DNA of 64,000 bases from JAIQFL01 sp035295745. GTDB taxonomy: Bacteria > Acidobacteriota > Terriglobia > Bryobacterales > Bryobacteraceae. The notes under the pieces were generated by a model. The model was not told the origin of the DNA and searched no databases. It was given only the letters and a program-made list of their open reading frames with translations. Positions 1-8,046 of the stretch are shown one piece after another. The DNA lies in NCBI GenBank assembly GCA_035295745.1, contig DATGIL010000052.1:81333-145332 (forward strand), in the 5' to 3' direction. How positions within the stretch are numbered: position 1 is the first letter of the stretch; each line of letters opens with the position of its first letter. Made by a program: the position numbers and the translations under genes.

Positions 1-766
1 CTTCAAAGCCGGCGGGCATCACCCCGATAATCTCGCACGGCACGCCGTTCACCCGGATTTTCTGGCCCAGCACGTCGGTCCGGCCTCCGAAGCGCCGCTG
101 CCACAGGCCCGCGGACAGTACCGCGACGGGTGGAGCACCGACCGCATCATCTGCCGCCTGGATAGTCCGCCCGAAGAGCGGCGCGGCGCCCAGAATCTCG
201 AAGAAACCGGACGTCACGCGCACGCCCGGCACCTGCACCGGGTCCCCATCGCCCGAAAGGTTCGCGGGCACGCCGAGATAGGCTGCGATATTCAGGAAGG
301 AGCGATTGCGTTGGCGCCAGTCCAGGAAGTTATGGGTTTGCACCACGTTATTCCGGCCGCTCGGCTGGCGCTCCCAGAGCATCACTACGCGCTCAGGCTC
401 TGGAAAAGTCATCGGCTTCAGAAGCACCGAATAGACCACGCTGAACATGGCCGTGGTGGCGCCTATACCCAACGTCAATGCGGCCAAAGCTACCGCCGTG
501 AACGCCACGTTCTTGCGCAGCATGCGGACGGCAAAACGCACATCCTGTGCCGCCCTTTCGAGTGCAGTCCATCCCCACATATCGCGTGTCACCTCCTGTG
601 CCGATGTGATATTTCCGAAATCCTGGCGCGCCGAGCGCCAGGCCGATTCTCGCGACTCGCCGCGATCGATGCGAAGCTGCGCCTCCTCAGATAAATGGAA
701 GCGAAGCTCCTCGTCGAGTTCCCGTTCTTCCTGTGACCGCCGGAACAGCCAATGCCAGGGACGCAT
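1..766 (-). CDS. MacB-like ABC permease (acidobacterial orphan-permease type), N-terminal part
   Basis: The gene runs off the left edge; about 255 N-terminal residues are present from an ATG at 764-766. The start is MRPWHWLFRRSQEERELDEE, a cytoplasmic helical region with many acidic and arginine residues. A TM helix follows around residues 88-110 (NVAFTAVALAALTLGIGATT), and then a periplasmic MacB-like segment with an ERQPSGRNN stretch. This layout is typical of the acidobacterial FtsX/MacB permeases that usually sit beside a PadR regulator, as here. The PadR gene ends 10 bp upstream, so the two are almost certainly co-transcribed. No ATPase is visible, which is usual for this group. The substrate is unknown. 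Confidence 0.85.
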   Translation of the reverse strand, partial: MRPWHWLFRRSQEERELDEELRFHLSEEAQLRIDRGESRESAWRSARQDFGNITSAQEVTRDMWGWTALERAAQDVRFAVRMLRKNVAFTAVALAALTLGIGATTAMFSVVYSVLLKPMTFPEPERVVMLWERQPSGRNNVVQTHNFLDWRQRNRSFLNIAAYLGVPANLSGDGDPVQVPGVRVTSGFFEILGAAPLFGRTIQAADDAVGAPPVAVLSAGLWQRRFGGRTDVLGQKIRVNGVPCEIIGVMPAGFE

Positions 767-776
767 TGTCGCTCCT

Positions 777-1130
777 TCACTTGGTGGCAGGCCGCATGAC
801 CCGCGCGATGGCTTCCACCATCCGGTTCCAGCGCGATTCTTCGGTGGCCAGCACCTTCTTGCCCTTGGGCGTCAGCCGATAATAGCGGGCGCGCTGCTTG
901 TTCTCGGTCATTTTCCATTCCGCATCGATCAGTCCCTGCTTTCGTAAACGGTGCAGGGCAGGGTAGAGTGACCCATGCTCCACTTGCAGGACGTCCTCGG
1001 AGGAATTCCGGATCGCCAGGCCAATTCCATGCCCATGCTCGGGTCCCCATTGCAACGTACGCAGGATCAACATGTCGAGAGTGCCTTGCAGCAACTCGAT
1101 GCGGTTCTGGTAGCGCTCTTCACTCGCCAT
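777..1130 (-). CDS. PadR family transcriptional regulator
   Basis: A 117-aa winged-helix regulator. It opens with RIELLQGTLDMLILRTLQ and continues with HGHGIGLAIR and VEHGSLYPALHRL, the hallmark PadR helix-turn-helix and wing. The C-terminal helix that would dimerise is short. I chose the ATG at 1130 rather than the longer frame from 1178, because the longer frame would translate straight through the paired palindromes at 1132-1172, which look like the operator, and because PadR relatives of this type begin close to the RIELLQGTLD motif. It lies 10 bp upstream of the permease gene and probably represses both. Confidence 0.9.
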   Translation of the reverse strand: MASEERYQNRIELLQGTLDMLILRTLQWGPEHGHGIGLAIRNSSEDVLQVEHGSLYPALHRLRKQGLIDAEWKMTENKQRARYYRLTPKGKKVLATEESRWNRMVEAIARVMRPATK

Positions 1131-1131
1131 A

Positions 1132-1172
1132 GGTAGAAGACAATCTACCACCCAGGTAGTCGATTGTCTACC
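1132..1172. promoter_or_regulatory. Probable PadR operator: two tandem GGTAG-N8-CTACC palindromes
   Basis: Two 18-bp units, each reading GGTAG-N8-CTACC, lie at 1132-1149 and 1155-1172, with centres 23 bp apart (about two helical turns). The block also forms a larger imperfect inverted repeat (AGACAATC facing GATTGTCT). It abuts the chosen PadR start codon on the minus strand and lies upstream of the plus-strand M20 peptidase, so it could control both directions. Role inferred from position and symmetry. Confidence 0.6.
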
Positions 1173-1237
1173 ACTCATAGACGGGGCTTCCCTGGAATGG
1201 TTAGGCGGTCGCGCGCGAACGTGTGGAACAATGTGGA

Positions 1238-2617
1238 ATGCTCAAATTCATCCTGGTCCCCGGGCTGCTGGCGGCCTGCGCGGCTGCCCAGTCTCTGCCG
1301 CCCGAGGCCGAGCGGGAACTGGCGCGTTCCATCTATAAGGAGATGGTCGAGATCAAGTCGGGGTATACCACGGGGGCGACGACTCCGGTGGCCGAAGCCA
1401 TGGCCGCGCGCCTCAAGTCAGCCGGGTTCCCGGCCTCAGACCTGTTTATCGGCGGCGCCATCCCGACGAAGGGAAACCTGGTGGTCCGGTACCACGGGAA
1501 CGGCAGCCGGAAACCTATCCTCCTGCTGGCGCACACCGACGTGGTGGAGGCTCTCCGCGAAGACTGGAGCATGGATCCGTTTCAGTTCATCGAACGCGAC
1601 GGCTATTTCTACGGTCGCGGCACCGGCGACGACAAGGCGCAGGCCGCGGTGTGGATTGCGAATCTGATTCGCTATAAGCGCGAGGGCTTCCAGCCCGATC
1701 GCGACATCATCGTGGCGCTGACCGCCGATGAAGAAGGCGGCGGGCCCTACAATGGCGTGCAATGGTTGCTGAAGAACAAGCGTGAGCTGATCGACGCCGA
1801 GTTTTGCCTGAATGAAGGCGGATGGGGTGAAACGGTGGGCGGCCGGAAGGTGGCCAATGACATACAGGTGAGCGAGAAGTACGTCATCAATTTCCGGCTG
1901 GAGGTCCGCAACAAGGGCGGACACAGCTCACTACCCGTGAAAGATAATGCGATCTATCACCTGGCGCAAGCCCTCGACAAGCTCTCGAAGTTTGATTTTC
2001 CACTGAAGACCAACGAGGTCACGAAGGCGTATTTCCAGGCGATGTCGCAGATCGAGAGCGGTCCGCGGAAGGAGGATCTGGCGCAAGTGGCGCAAGGCTC
2101 GAAGTCGGCGATGGAGCGCGTGGCAGATGCTTCCACGGCTTGGAATGCGACGCTGCGGACCACCTGTGTGGCCACGCAGATCGAGGGCGGGCACGCCAAA
2201 AACGCTTTGCCCCAACTGGCGGCCGCCAATGTGAATTGCCGCGTTCTGCCGGAGGATTCGGTCGAGTACGTGAAGACCACGCTCGAAAAGATGATCTCGG
2301 ACGATCAGGTGAAGTTGATCATTTCGGGCGAGTCGATGAAGGGACCCGCGTCGCCGATGCGCGAGGACGTGATGAAGGCGGTGGGCCGGCTGACCGACAC
2401 CCTTTGGCCGGGTGTTCGCACCGTGCCGATCATGGTGATGGGTGCGACCGACGGGCTGTATTTGCGGTCCTCAGGGATTCCGACGTACGGAGTGCAGGGC
2501 TTCTTCATGGATCGCGATGACATTCGCTTTCACGGCCGCGACGAGCGCATGGGAGTGACTGCGTTTTATGAAGGACAGACATTCCTCTATCAGTTGGTAA
2601 AGGCGCTGGCCAAGTGA
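1238..2617 (+). CDS. Secreted M20 family metallopeptidase (dipeptidase/carboxypeptidase type)
   Basis: A 459-aa protein if started at the ATG at 1238; a GTG at 1223 would add five residues ahead of the signal peptide MLKFILVPGLLAACAAAQ. M20 metal-site motifs are present: HTDVV near residue 105, GRGTGDDKA with the bridging aspartate near 135, the catalytic ADEEGG pair near 170, and FHGRDERM near the C-terminus. The RNKGGHSSLP segment marks the dimerisation lid. A broad-specificity exopeptidase acting in the periplasm is likely; the substrate cannot be told. It is divergent from the padR gene and separated from it by the palindromic operator. Confidence 0.9.
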   Translation: MLKFILVPGLLAACAAAQSLPPEAERELARSIYKEMVEIKSGYTTGATTPVAEAMAARLKSAGFPASDLFIGGAIPTKGNLVVRYHGNGSRKPILLLAHTDVVEALREDWSMDPFQFIERDGYFYGRGTGDDKAQAAVWIANLIRYKREGFQPDRDIIVALTADEEGGGPYNGVQWLLKNKRELIDAEFCLNEGGWGETVGGRKVANDIQVSEKYVINFRLEVRNKGGHSSLPVKDNAIYHLAQALDKLSKFDFPLKTNEVTKAYFQAMSQIESGPRKEDLAQVAQGSKSAMERVADASTAWNATLRTTCVATQIEGGHAKNALPQLAAANVNCRVLPEDSVEYVKTTLEKMISDDQVKLIISGESMKGPASPMREDVMKAVGRLTDTLWPGVRTVPIMVMGATDGLYLRSSGIPTYGVQGFFMDRDDIRFHGRDERMGVTAFYEGQTFLYQLVKALAK

Positions 2618-2654
2618 AGATGCCGACTGCTTAAGTGCGTCGTTTCCGAAGTCC

Positions 2655-3122
2655 GGCGTCGCAACGAGCCACGACCGTAAGGGAGTGATTTTACGGAGCG
2701 ATCGGGACGTCGCTTGCTTACGCGCGCGGCTCGCAACGAGCGACGACCGTAAGGGAGTGATTTTACGGAGTGATCGGGGCGTCGCTTGCTTACGCGCGCG
2801 GCTCGCAACGAGCGACGACCGTAAGGGAGTGATTTTTCGGAGCGATCGGGACGTCGCCTGCTTACGCGCGCGGCTCGCAACGAGCGACGACCGTAAGGGA
2901 GTGAATTTTCCGGAGTGATCGGGGCGTCGCTTGCCTACGCGCGCGGCTCGCAACGAGCCACGACCGTAAGGGAGTGATTTTGGGAGTGATCGGGACGTCG
3001 CTTGCTTACGCGCGCGGCTCGCAACGAGCCACGACCGTAAGGGAGTGAATTTTCCGGAGTGATCGGGACGTCGCTTGCTTACGCGCGCGGCTCGCAACGA
3101 GCCACGACCGTAAGGGAGTGTT
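2655..3122. repeat. Seven-copy 72-bp tandem repeat array with a palindromic core
   Basis: Seven copies, six of them essentially complete, lie head to tail with cores (CGCAACGAGC) at 2660, 2732, 2804, 2876, 2949, 3020 and 3093, giving a period of 71-73 bp. Each unit contains GGCTCG-CAA-CGAGCC, a perfect short hairpin, followed by ACGACCGTAAGGGAGTG and an AT-richer linker. Related units recur at 16,720, 25,850 (inverted) and 63,700 (inverted). The period is a multiple of three and keeps reading frames open; those frames are artefacts. No spacers differ between units, so it is not a CRISPR. It fills the whole gap between the M20 peptidase and the PAS gene. Confidence 0.9.
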
Positions 3123-3161
3123 CTTGACTGAATACGGGGGCCGTATCGACGAAACGATGTA

Positions 3162-3758
3162 CTAAGCCAGGATTCGCTCGAAGCTCATGTGATAGTGTTC
3201 GCAGCAGATGGGACACAGTCCGTGGCTGACCATGTCGGGAGGATCGGTCACGAATTGCGGGACCCAGTCCCAGGTCTGCTCCAGGCCCTTACTTTTGGTG
3301 CGGCGGCAGTTGCTGCACATCACAATCATGCCGTTCGCCAAGCGATAGTCTGACTGCAAGCACGCCTGACTGCTCGCTTCCCTGGGCATTTCGACGCGCA
3401 GGGCGTTGGTAACTACCAGGCCCGATCCCGCCTCCAGAGGATAGACATGCATGGTAAAGCGCCGAATGCAGGTGGCACTCGAACATTCGTAATCATGGAC
3501 CCACGCCACGCCGCGTTCCAAAGCCTTTTCATAGGTCGCGCGGTAATCCGTGGCGAGTGTGCCGGAGATGAAGTCGGTGACAGCTCGTCCGCAAACCGCG
3601 TTGCTCAGAAGCGAGGGGCCGCCGTTGGCGAGAGCGAAACGGTTCCAGGCGCTATTGCAATAGCGGATCCGCAATTGGCGGTCCAGCACGAATATCACCG
3701 CGGGATCGGACTCGAGCACGCTGAGGTCAACGAGGGGGTGAGGCTGAAGTTGGGGCAT
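3162..3758 (-). CDS. PAS-domain protein with C-terminal CxxC/CxxC zinc-like module
   Basis: A 198-aa protein. Residues about 12-125 form a PAS-like sensor fold (DPAVIFVLDRQLRIRYCNSAW). The last 60 residues carry CSNCRRTK, a tryptophan-containing linker and SHGLCPICCEHY. This CSxC...SHGxCPxC module is often found at the C-terminus of PAS and receiver proteins in signal transduction. There is no kinase or output domain, so it probably acts as a small partner of another regulator. It is encoded alone between the repeat array and the nucleoside hydrolase gene. The ligand is unknown. Confidence 0.7.
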   Translation of the reverse strand: MPQLQPHPLVDLSVLESDPAVIFVLDRQLRIRYCNSAWNRFALANGGPSLLSNAVCGRAVTDFISGTLATDYRATYEKALERGVAWVHDYECSSATCIRRFTMHVYPLEAGSGLVVTNALRVEMPREASSQACLQSDYRLANGMIVMCSNCRRTKSKGLEQTWDWVPQFVTDPPDMVSHGLCPICCEHYHMSFERILA

Positions 3759-3863
3759 TCATTTGCCAGCTGTTCTCAAATCGCCCACTATCGTAACAGC
3801 GTGCACCGAGAGGCGCTCGGGTAATTCTGTGGGAAGCCTTAATCGGGGTGTCCCCAATGCTCT

Positions 3864-4838
3864 CTACGACCGGCGCTGGAGTGCGCTGTACAACGCCTTC
3901 TTCCATCGCGCCACGTCGATGGTCCAGCAGATACGGGTGAGCGGCACGCGACCGAGCAGCGGCTTCCACATCTCGCGATTGCGGTCGTTTCCCGCGCCGT
4001 TCAGGCGGTCGACCACCGTCATTCCTCGAGTCAACTCGCTGGTGACTTCAATCTCGGTGTAATGCGAACTGGCAGCCGTGCAGATGGTGGGATCCAGCGC
4101 GATCGACATCGCCACCGGGTCGGGAAGCGAGATTCCAATCTCCCCGGTCTGCACGCGGTACGCTTCACTGGCCGCAAAGTTGCAATCGATGGCGAAGCGG
4201 GCGAGGGGAGTTTCGAGGCTGAGCACATGCTCGATGTCAGCCGCGTTGAGCACCGCTTCGCCGCGGCAGAGATGCCAGCCGACCATTTCGATGTTCAAGC
4301 CGGAGCGGAACACCATACGGGCCGCTTCCGGGTCGACCCATATGTTGTACTCGGCCGCGGGCGTCACATTGCCTTCGCAGCAAGGGTTGCCGCCCATGAT
4401 CACGCAGCGGCTGATCTTGGCAACGATCGAAGGGTCGCGCGCAATTGCCAGCGCGACATTGGTCAGCGGCCCCAACGTAACCATCTCGAGACCCGGATTC
4501 GCGGACACCGTTTGGATGATGGCATCGACCGCGTGCATGGGTGCCGGTGTTCGCTTGGGCGGCGCGAATCCACAGTCGCCCAGGCCGTCCTTTCCGTGGA
4601 ACCACTCGGCATTGGCATACTCGCGCCAGAGCGGACCTTCCGCTCCGGAATAGACGGGCACTTCCGAGCCGCACAGTTCCGTCACGAGCAAAGCGTTGCG
4701 TGTTGCCTGCGCGACTGGGACGTTGCCTGCGACCACGGTAATAGCCGCGACCCGCACATCCGGAGCTCGCAAGGCCATGATCAGGGCGACGGCATCGTCC
4801 GAAGCGGTGTCGGTGTCGATCAAAAAGGTGCGCGGCAC
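3864..4838 (-). CDS. Inosine-uridine type nucleoside hydrolase
   Basis: A 324-aa protein, the normal length for the IUNH family of purine/pyrimidine ribonucleoside N-ribohydrolases. The N-terminal calcium-site motif reads DTDTASDDA rather than the common DTDPGxDD, keeping the aspartates but replacing PG. Further family motifs are LGPLTNVALA, IMGGNPC, AEYNIWVDPEAA and the late aspartate in SLPDPVAMSIA. It probably cleaves nucleosides to base plus ribose for salvage. The start is a GTG at 4838 with no strong ribosome site. It is divergent from the DinB-like gene. Substrate preference cannot be read from the sequence. Confidence 0.9.
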   Translation of the reverse strand: MPRTFLIDTDTASDDAVALIMALRAPDVRVAAITVVAGNVPVAQATRNALLVTELCGSEVPVYSGAEGPLWREYANAEWFHGKDGLGDCGFAPPKRTPAPMHAVDAIIQTVSANPGLEMVTLGPLTNVALAIARDPSIVAKISRCVIMGGNPCCEGNVTPAAEYNIWVDPEAARMVFRSGLNIEMVGWHLCRGEAVLNAADIEHVLSLETPLARFAIDCNFAASEAYRVQTGEIGISLPDPVAMSIALDPTICTAASSHYTEIEVTSELTRGMTVVDRLNGAGNDRNREMWKPLLGRVPLTRICWTIDVARWKKALYSALQRRS

Positions 4839-4895
4839 CAGTTCAGCTTATCATCGCGGTCGCGGTATATACTGGCGAATCATGGGGAGGAGAAG

Positions 4896-5426
4896 ATGAA
4901 GCGGCGCGCAGTGCTGGGTAGTGTAGTGATGGGCACGATGGCAGTAGCGGTTCCTGAGGTGGAGGCTGCCGGGACGGAACTGGAGATCTTCCTGGCCCGA
5001 TGGGAAAAGGCGAAGGTATTTACGCTCCAGGTCGCAGACGCCATGCCTGCCGACAGCTACGACTTCAAGCCTAAATCGGAAATGCGCGGATTCGGCCAGC
5101 TCATCCAGCACCTCGCGACCAATAACGCGTTCTACATTTCACGATTCAAGGCGGGTGAGATTCCCGATTCGCTCCTACCCTCGGAGAAGTTCGACAAGGA
5201 GACTACCAAGCGCTACGTCACCGAGAGCTTCGACTTCTGCGCCGGAGTTTTGAAGGGGATCAAGGCTGCGGATCTGGACAAATCCTACCCCGGCCGGCCG
5301 AACACGGCTCCTCAAACAGGCTGGGATTGGGTGCTGCACGCCTTTATTCATACGGCCCACCATCGCGGTTATGCCGAAGTGTACCTGCGCGAGAAGGGCA
5401 TCACTCCGCCCCGTTATTCGGTATAG
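4896..5426 (+). CDS. DinB-like (YfiT/DinB fold) protein with signal peptide
   Basis: A 176-aa protein starting at an ATG preceded by GGGGAGGAGAAG. The frame is open further upstream but without support. The N-terminus MKRRAVLGSVVMGTMAVAVP resembles a twin-arginine-like or ordinary signal peptide, unusual for a mostly cytoplasmic fold. Histidines in LIQHLATNN and HTAHHRGYAEVYLR match the metal-binding triad of the DinB four-helix bundle. Family members are metal-dependent hydrolases or thiol transferases; the reaction here is unknown. The next gene starts 4 bp after its stop, so the two form a pair. Confidence 0.85.
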   Translation: MKRRAVLGSVVMGTMAVAVPEVEAAGTELEIFLARWEKAKVFTLQVADAMPADSYDFKPKSEMRGFGQLIQHLATNNAFYISRFKAGEIPDSLLPSEKFDKETTKRYVTESFDFCAGVLKGIKAADLDKSYPGRPNTAPQTGWDWVLHAFIHTAHHRGYAEVYLREKGITPPRYSV

Positions 5427-5430
5427 TCAC

Positions 5431-6108
5431 ATGCGCCTGCTCCTCGCAAGTGCGCTGCTGTGGCTTCCTCTGGGCGCACAAATTACCTCTCCGCCTAACG
5501 ATTGGACGATCGTCCCCGGCCGGCGCGTCGGGCCGATTCTCGCAAGCACCGTTCGCGCCGACCTGAGACGTCTTTTTCCGCCGGACGCTGTGCAGGATGA
5601 CGAGATCGAACTCGACGAGGGAATGCTCCAATCCGCCACGCTGATCTACCATACCGACCCGTCGCATTCCCTGGCGATTTCCTGGGACGGTAAGACTCCC
5701 GAGGCGCATCCCAAGCAGATCTTCGTCTGCCATGGCTTGCGCCGCGGTCAATGCCGCTGGCAGATCGCTGAGGGTATCCGTTTTGGTACGCACCTGAGCG
5801 ATCTGGAAGACCGGAATGGCGGGCCTTTCACAGTGTCGGGATTCGGATTCAACTACGGGGGCAACGTACTCTCCTGGGACGGCGGAAAGCTGGAGAAACT
5901 GGATTGTGAAGGACGCGTGATTCTGACTCTCGATGGCGAACACGCCGGACCGGCGCACTACGCGGTGGCCATGACGCCGGAGGAAGTGCACGCCGTTCGC
6001 GGCGACCGCCCCATCGCGTCCGGCACCCCGGCCATGCGCAAGCTGAATCCCGTCGTAGTGGGAATTCTGTTTCAGTTCGCGCGACCTGACAGCAAGAAGT
6101 GTCAGTAG
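5431..6108 (+). CDS. Secreted hypothetical protein
   Basis: A 225-aa protein not recognised by family. It starts with the signal peptide MRLLLASALLWLPLGAQ, followed by a soluble beta-rich domain with CHGLRRGQCRW (two cysteines that could form a disulfide) and a glycine-rich stretch GGPFTVSGFGFNYGG. It lies 4 bp after the DinB-like gene and is probably co-expressed with it. Its stop overlaps the stop of the convergent deiodinase-like gene by 7 bp. Confidence 0.8.
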   Translation: MRLLLASALLWLPLGAQITSPPNDWTIVPGRRVGPILASTVRADLRRLFPPDAVQDDEIELDEGMLQSATLIYHTDPSHSLAISWDGKTPEAHPKQIFVCHGLRRGQCRWQIAEGIRFGTHLSDLEDRNGGPFTVSGFGFNYGGNVLSWDGGKLEKLDCEGRVILTLDGEHAGPAHYAVAMTPEEVHAVRGDRPIASGTPAMRKLNPVVVGILFQFARPDSKKCQ

Positions 6109-6842
6109 ACAGGGGTACTGCGGGACACCGGTTGCGGGTGCTCCGCCACTTCTTTTTCCAGCGCCTGCTCGAGATACTTCGCGGAGAATCCAAACGGACC
6201 AGCAGCTGTTTTGAAGGCCACGCGGCCGTTGGTGCCGATCAGGTACAGCCGATCCGGCCACGCCGTGTATGCCCGCTCCGTCCGGTTCTCGATGCCATCG
6301 ATGATGGCGGGAATCTGAATCCCCAGATTGCGCACGCATGCCGACGCGGTGCCGGCGCGCTCACCGTCCGATTGTGGCGAAGCGTACAGCACGTGATCGC
6401 GCGTATTGGAGGACATGGTCCAGAGATCGGTGGGATGCGCTTCCTGTATATACACTACGTAAAACGTCACCCGGTCCTTGAAGCGATCGTAGAGCTTGTT
6501 GAGCGCGGGAACCTCCCGGCGAAAGGGCGGTCAAGTGTAGCTGCCGAAGATCAAAGCCACCGGTCGCGAACGGTACTCGGCGGAGAGTTTAACGACGCCG
6601 CTATGGTCGAGTGTGGGCAATTCGAAGTCGGGGGCGGGATCTCCAACGTTCAGACTGCCTGCTCGCGCGGGCATCCACAGCGTTTCGAAGGGCAGCACCA
6701 TAAATGCGATGCCATTGGGGACGTGCGACATCAAGGCGCCAAAGCGCTCGGGCGGCTGTTTCATGGCGGCGTAAAGGCCTGCGCACAGCAGGCACCAAAG
6801 GCCTGCAAGGCCCGCAAGAACCGTCAAGGTGAATCGTCGCAT
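6102..6842 (-). CDS. Iodothyronine-deiodinase-like selenoprotein (in-frame TGA = Sec104)
   Basis: Read through one TGA at 6531-6533, this is a 246-residue protein. Residues 1-27 form a signal anchor. A thioredoxin-like domain follows, starting at VGDPAPDFELPTLD. The key segment is FGSYT-U-PPF with U at residue 104, then YVVYIQEAHPTDLW. Both match the deiodinase family (FGSCT-U-PPF and the YIxEAHxxDGW block), where U is the catalytic selenocysteine. Frame and similarity continue on both sides of the TGA, arguing against a pseudogene. A hairpin with a GGU loop lies about 13-27 nt after the TGA. It is the last gene of a three-gene minus-strand operon. Bacterial homologues probably act as peroxiredoxin-like or thiol oxidoreductases rather than hormone deiodinases. 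Confidence 0.85.
6503..6520 (-). promoter_or_regulatory. Candidate bacterial SECIS hairpin for Sec104
   Basis: On the minus strand the message has stem CGGGA, loop GGU, stem UCCCG (6506-6518), extended by two pairs around one bulged base. Counting the U of UGA as 1, the loop GGU falls at 21-23. In Escherichia coli fdhF the loop GGU, whose G and U are needed for SelB binding, falls at 22-24. The near-identical spacing supports selenocysteine insertion. Fold inferred by eye. Confidence 0.6.
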
Positions 6843-6881
6843 CCGTCCCTCCCGGAATGGAAACTATTCTACAGCCATCCG

Positions 6882-7238
6882 TCAGATGCTGGGTACAAAG
6901 ATGCGAAGCACTCCGTAGATTGCATATGCAGGCACTCCGAGAGCCCACAAACGCGCGCGCAGGGATCCCGCCAGGAACGACGAGAAGATCATCGCGAATC
7001 CCACAGGACTCAGCGCGTTGAACTGAATTGCTTGAAATACGTGTCCCTTGGCGAGTGCGAACATCGCGCGCGTCATACCGCAAAGTGGACAGGGGCGGCC
7101 GGTAAGCCAGTGAAATCCGCAGAGGTGGAATCGCGGCTCCGCGGGGGGAGTGTACGACCACAAGAGCAGCAGCAGAACGGCGGCGCCCGCCGCGCGCAAA
7201 ACATGGGCACGAGTTGCGTCTGCGGACGTCGTACTCAC
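6882..7238 (-). CDS. DUF2752 membrane protein
   Basis: A 118-aa protein with the DUF2752 signature CPLCGMTRAM and three predicted TM segments (about 12-28, 67-85, 93-112). It starts at a GTG whose first bases overlap the stop of the zinc-ribbon membrane gene (GTGA), so the two are translationally coupled. The two conserved cysteines lie just before a helix. Function is unknown; this family often occurs beside zinc-ribbon/DUF4013-like membrane proteins, as here. It lies 39 bp upstream of the deiodinase-like gene and is probably in its operon. Confidence 0.85.
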   Translation of the reverse strand: MSTTSADATRAHVLRAAGAAVLLLLLWSYTPPAEPRFHLCGFHWLTGRPCPLCGMTRAMFALAKGHVFQAIQFNALSPVGFAMIFSSFLAGSLRARLWALGVPAYAIYGVLRIFVPSI

Positions 7239-7936
7239 AGTGCGTCCACGGTGCGCGGGTCGAATCCGACGATCTCGCGGTAGGCCACGGTGATCGCCGC
7301 GATTCCGATGGGCATAGTCACGAAAACCCCGACGATGCAGCAGAGGAACCCCAGCATGTTGACCAGCCCGATCAACAGCAGAAACATCGTGAAGCCGAAA
7401 TAGTCGTTCTTTACCACGGCATGGCTCGACTGGATTGCGGGCCAAAAGTCCATTCGCTTATCCACGATAAACAAATAGGTGAATTTGAGCGCTGAGCCGA
7501 TGACAAGGCTCCCTACGATGCACAACACGACTCCGAGGGCCGTGAACGCGCTGATGATCAGCGAAGCCACCAGTGCCGGAACGAAGTAGTTGAAGCCTTT
7601 GAAGAGGTCCCCGAGTTCCGTGGGCCGATTGTGCATCTTCTTGATGAAGACGATATGAAATCCCACTATCATCGGGCCCTGCGTGACGATGGTCGCGCCC
7701 AGAATGCCGGTGAGGAATGCCATCAGTGCCAGGTTGAACATGTCAGACTTGACCATCTGCCAGCCTTCGCCGATCCAGCGTCCAGGTGTCGCGCGAATGC
7801 CAACGGCGGGCGTCCACGGCATCGGAGGCGGGGGCGGAACTATGACCGGGGTGGCGCCGGGCGCTAGCGGCTGACCGCAATTGGAGCAGAATTGCAGATC
7901 GTCACCGACCTGAGTGCCGCACGAATGACAGAACAT
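7235..7936 (-). CDS. Zinc-ribbon membrane protein (DUF4013-like)
   Basis: A 233-aa protein starting at MFCHSCGTQVG with an AGGAG site just upstream; a longer start at 7966 lacks one. Residues 2-22 hold CHSC and CSNC, a double-CxxC zinc ribbon. A proline-rich linker follows, then four to five TM helices (AFLTGILGATIV, VPALVASLIISAFTALGVVL, MFLLLIGLVNMLGFLCCIVG). This resembles the membrane proteins labelled DUF4013 or glycerophosphodiesterase-membrane-like. It is the first gene of the operon with DUF2752 and the selenoprotein. Role unknown. Confidence 0.8.
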   Translation of the reverse strand: MFCHSCGTQVGDDLQFCSNCGQPLAPGATPVIVPPPPPMPWTPAVGIRATPGRWIGEGWQMVKSDMFNLALMAFLTGILGATIVTQGPMIVGFHIVFIKKMHNRPTELGDLFKGFNYFVPALVASLIISAFTALGVVLCIVGSLVIGSALKFTYLFIVDKRMDFWPAIQSSHAVVKNDYFGFTMFLLLIGLVNMLGFLCCIVGVFVTMPIGIAAITVAYREIVGFDPRTVDAL

Positions 7937-8046
7937 TCGATCTCCTTGACGGGCGGGGAGTGCCACCGCCTATCCGCAAAATGATACCACCTCACATCCA
8001 GCCCACGCCGTCGCTTTCGGCGTGCTCCGTGATAGCGTAGGAACTG

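Noticed and set aside
2471..3097. A 208-codon minus-strand frame with internal repeats
   Set aside because: It is the 72-bp (24-codon) repeat translated; no start context, composition of a repeat, and it runs into the M20 gene.
2655..3122. Possible CRISPR array
   Set aside because: Units are near-identical end to end with no variable spacers, and no cas genes are present.
4062..4895. N-terminal extension of the DinB-like protein
   Set aside because: It is antisense to the nucleoside hydrolase; a strong ribosome site precedes the ATG at 4896.
6099..7283. A 394-codon plus-strand frame
   Set aside because: Antisense to the selenoprotein and DUF2752 genes, which have family motifs.
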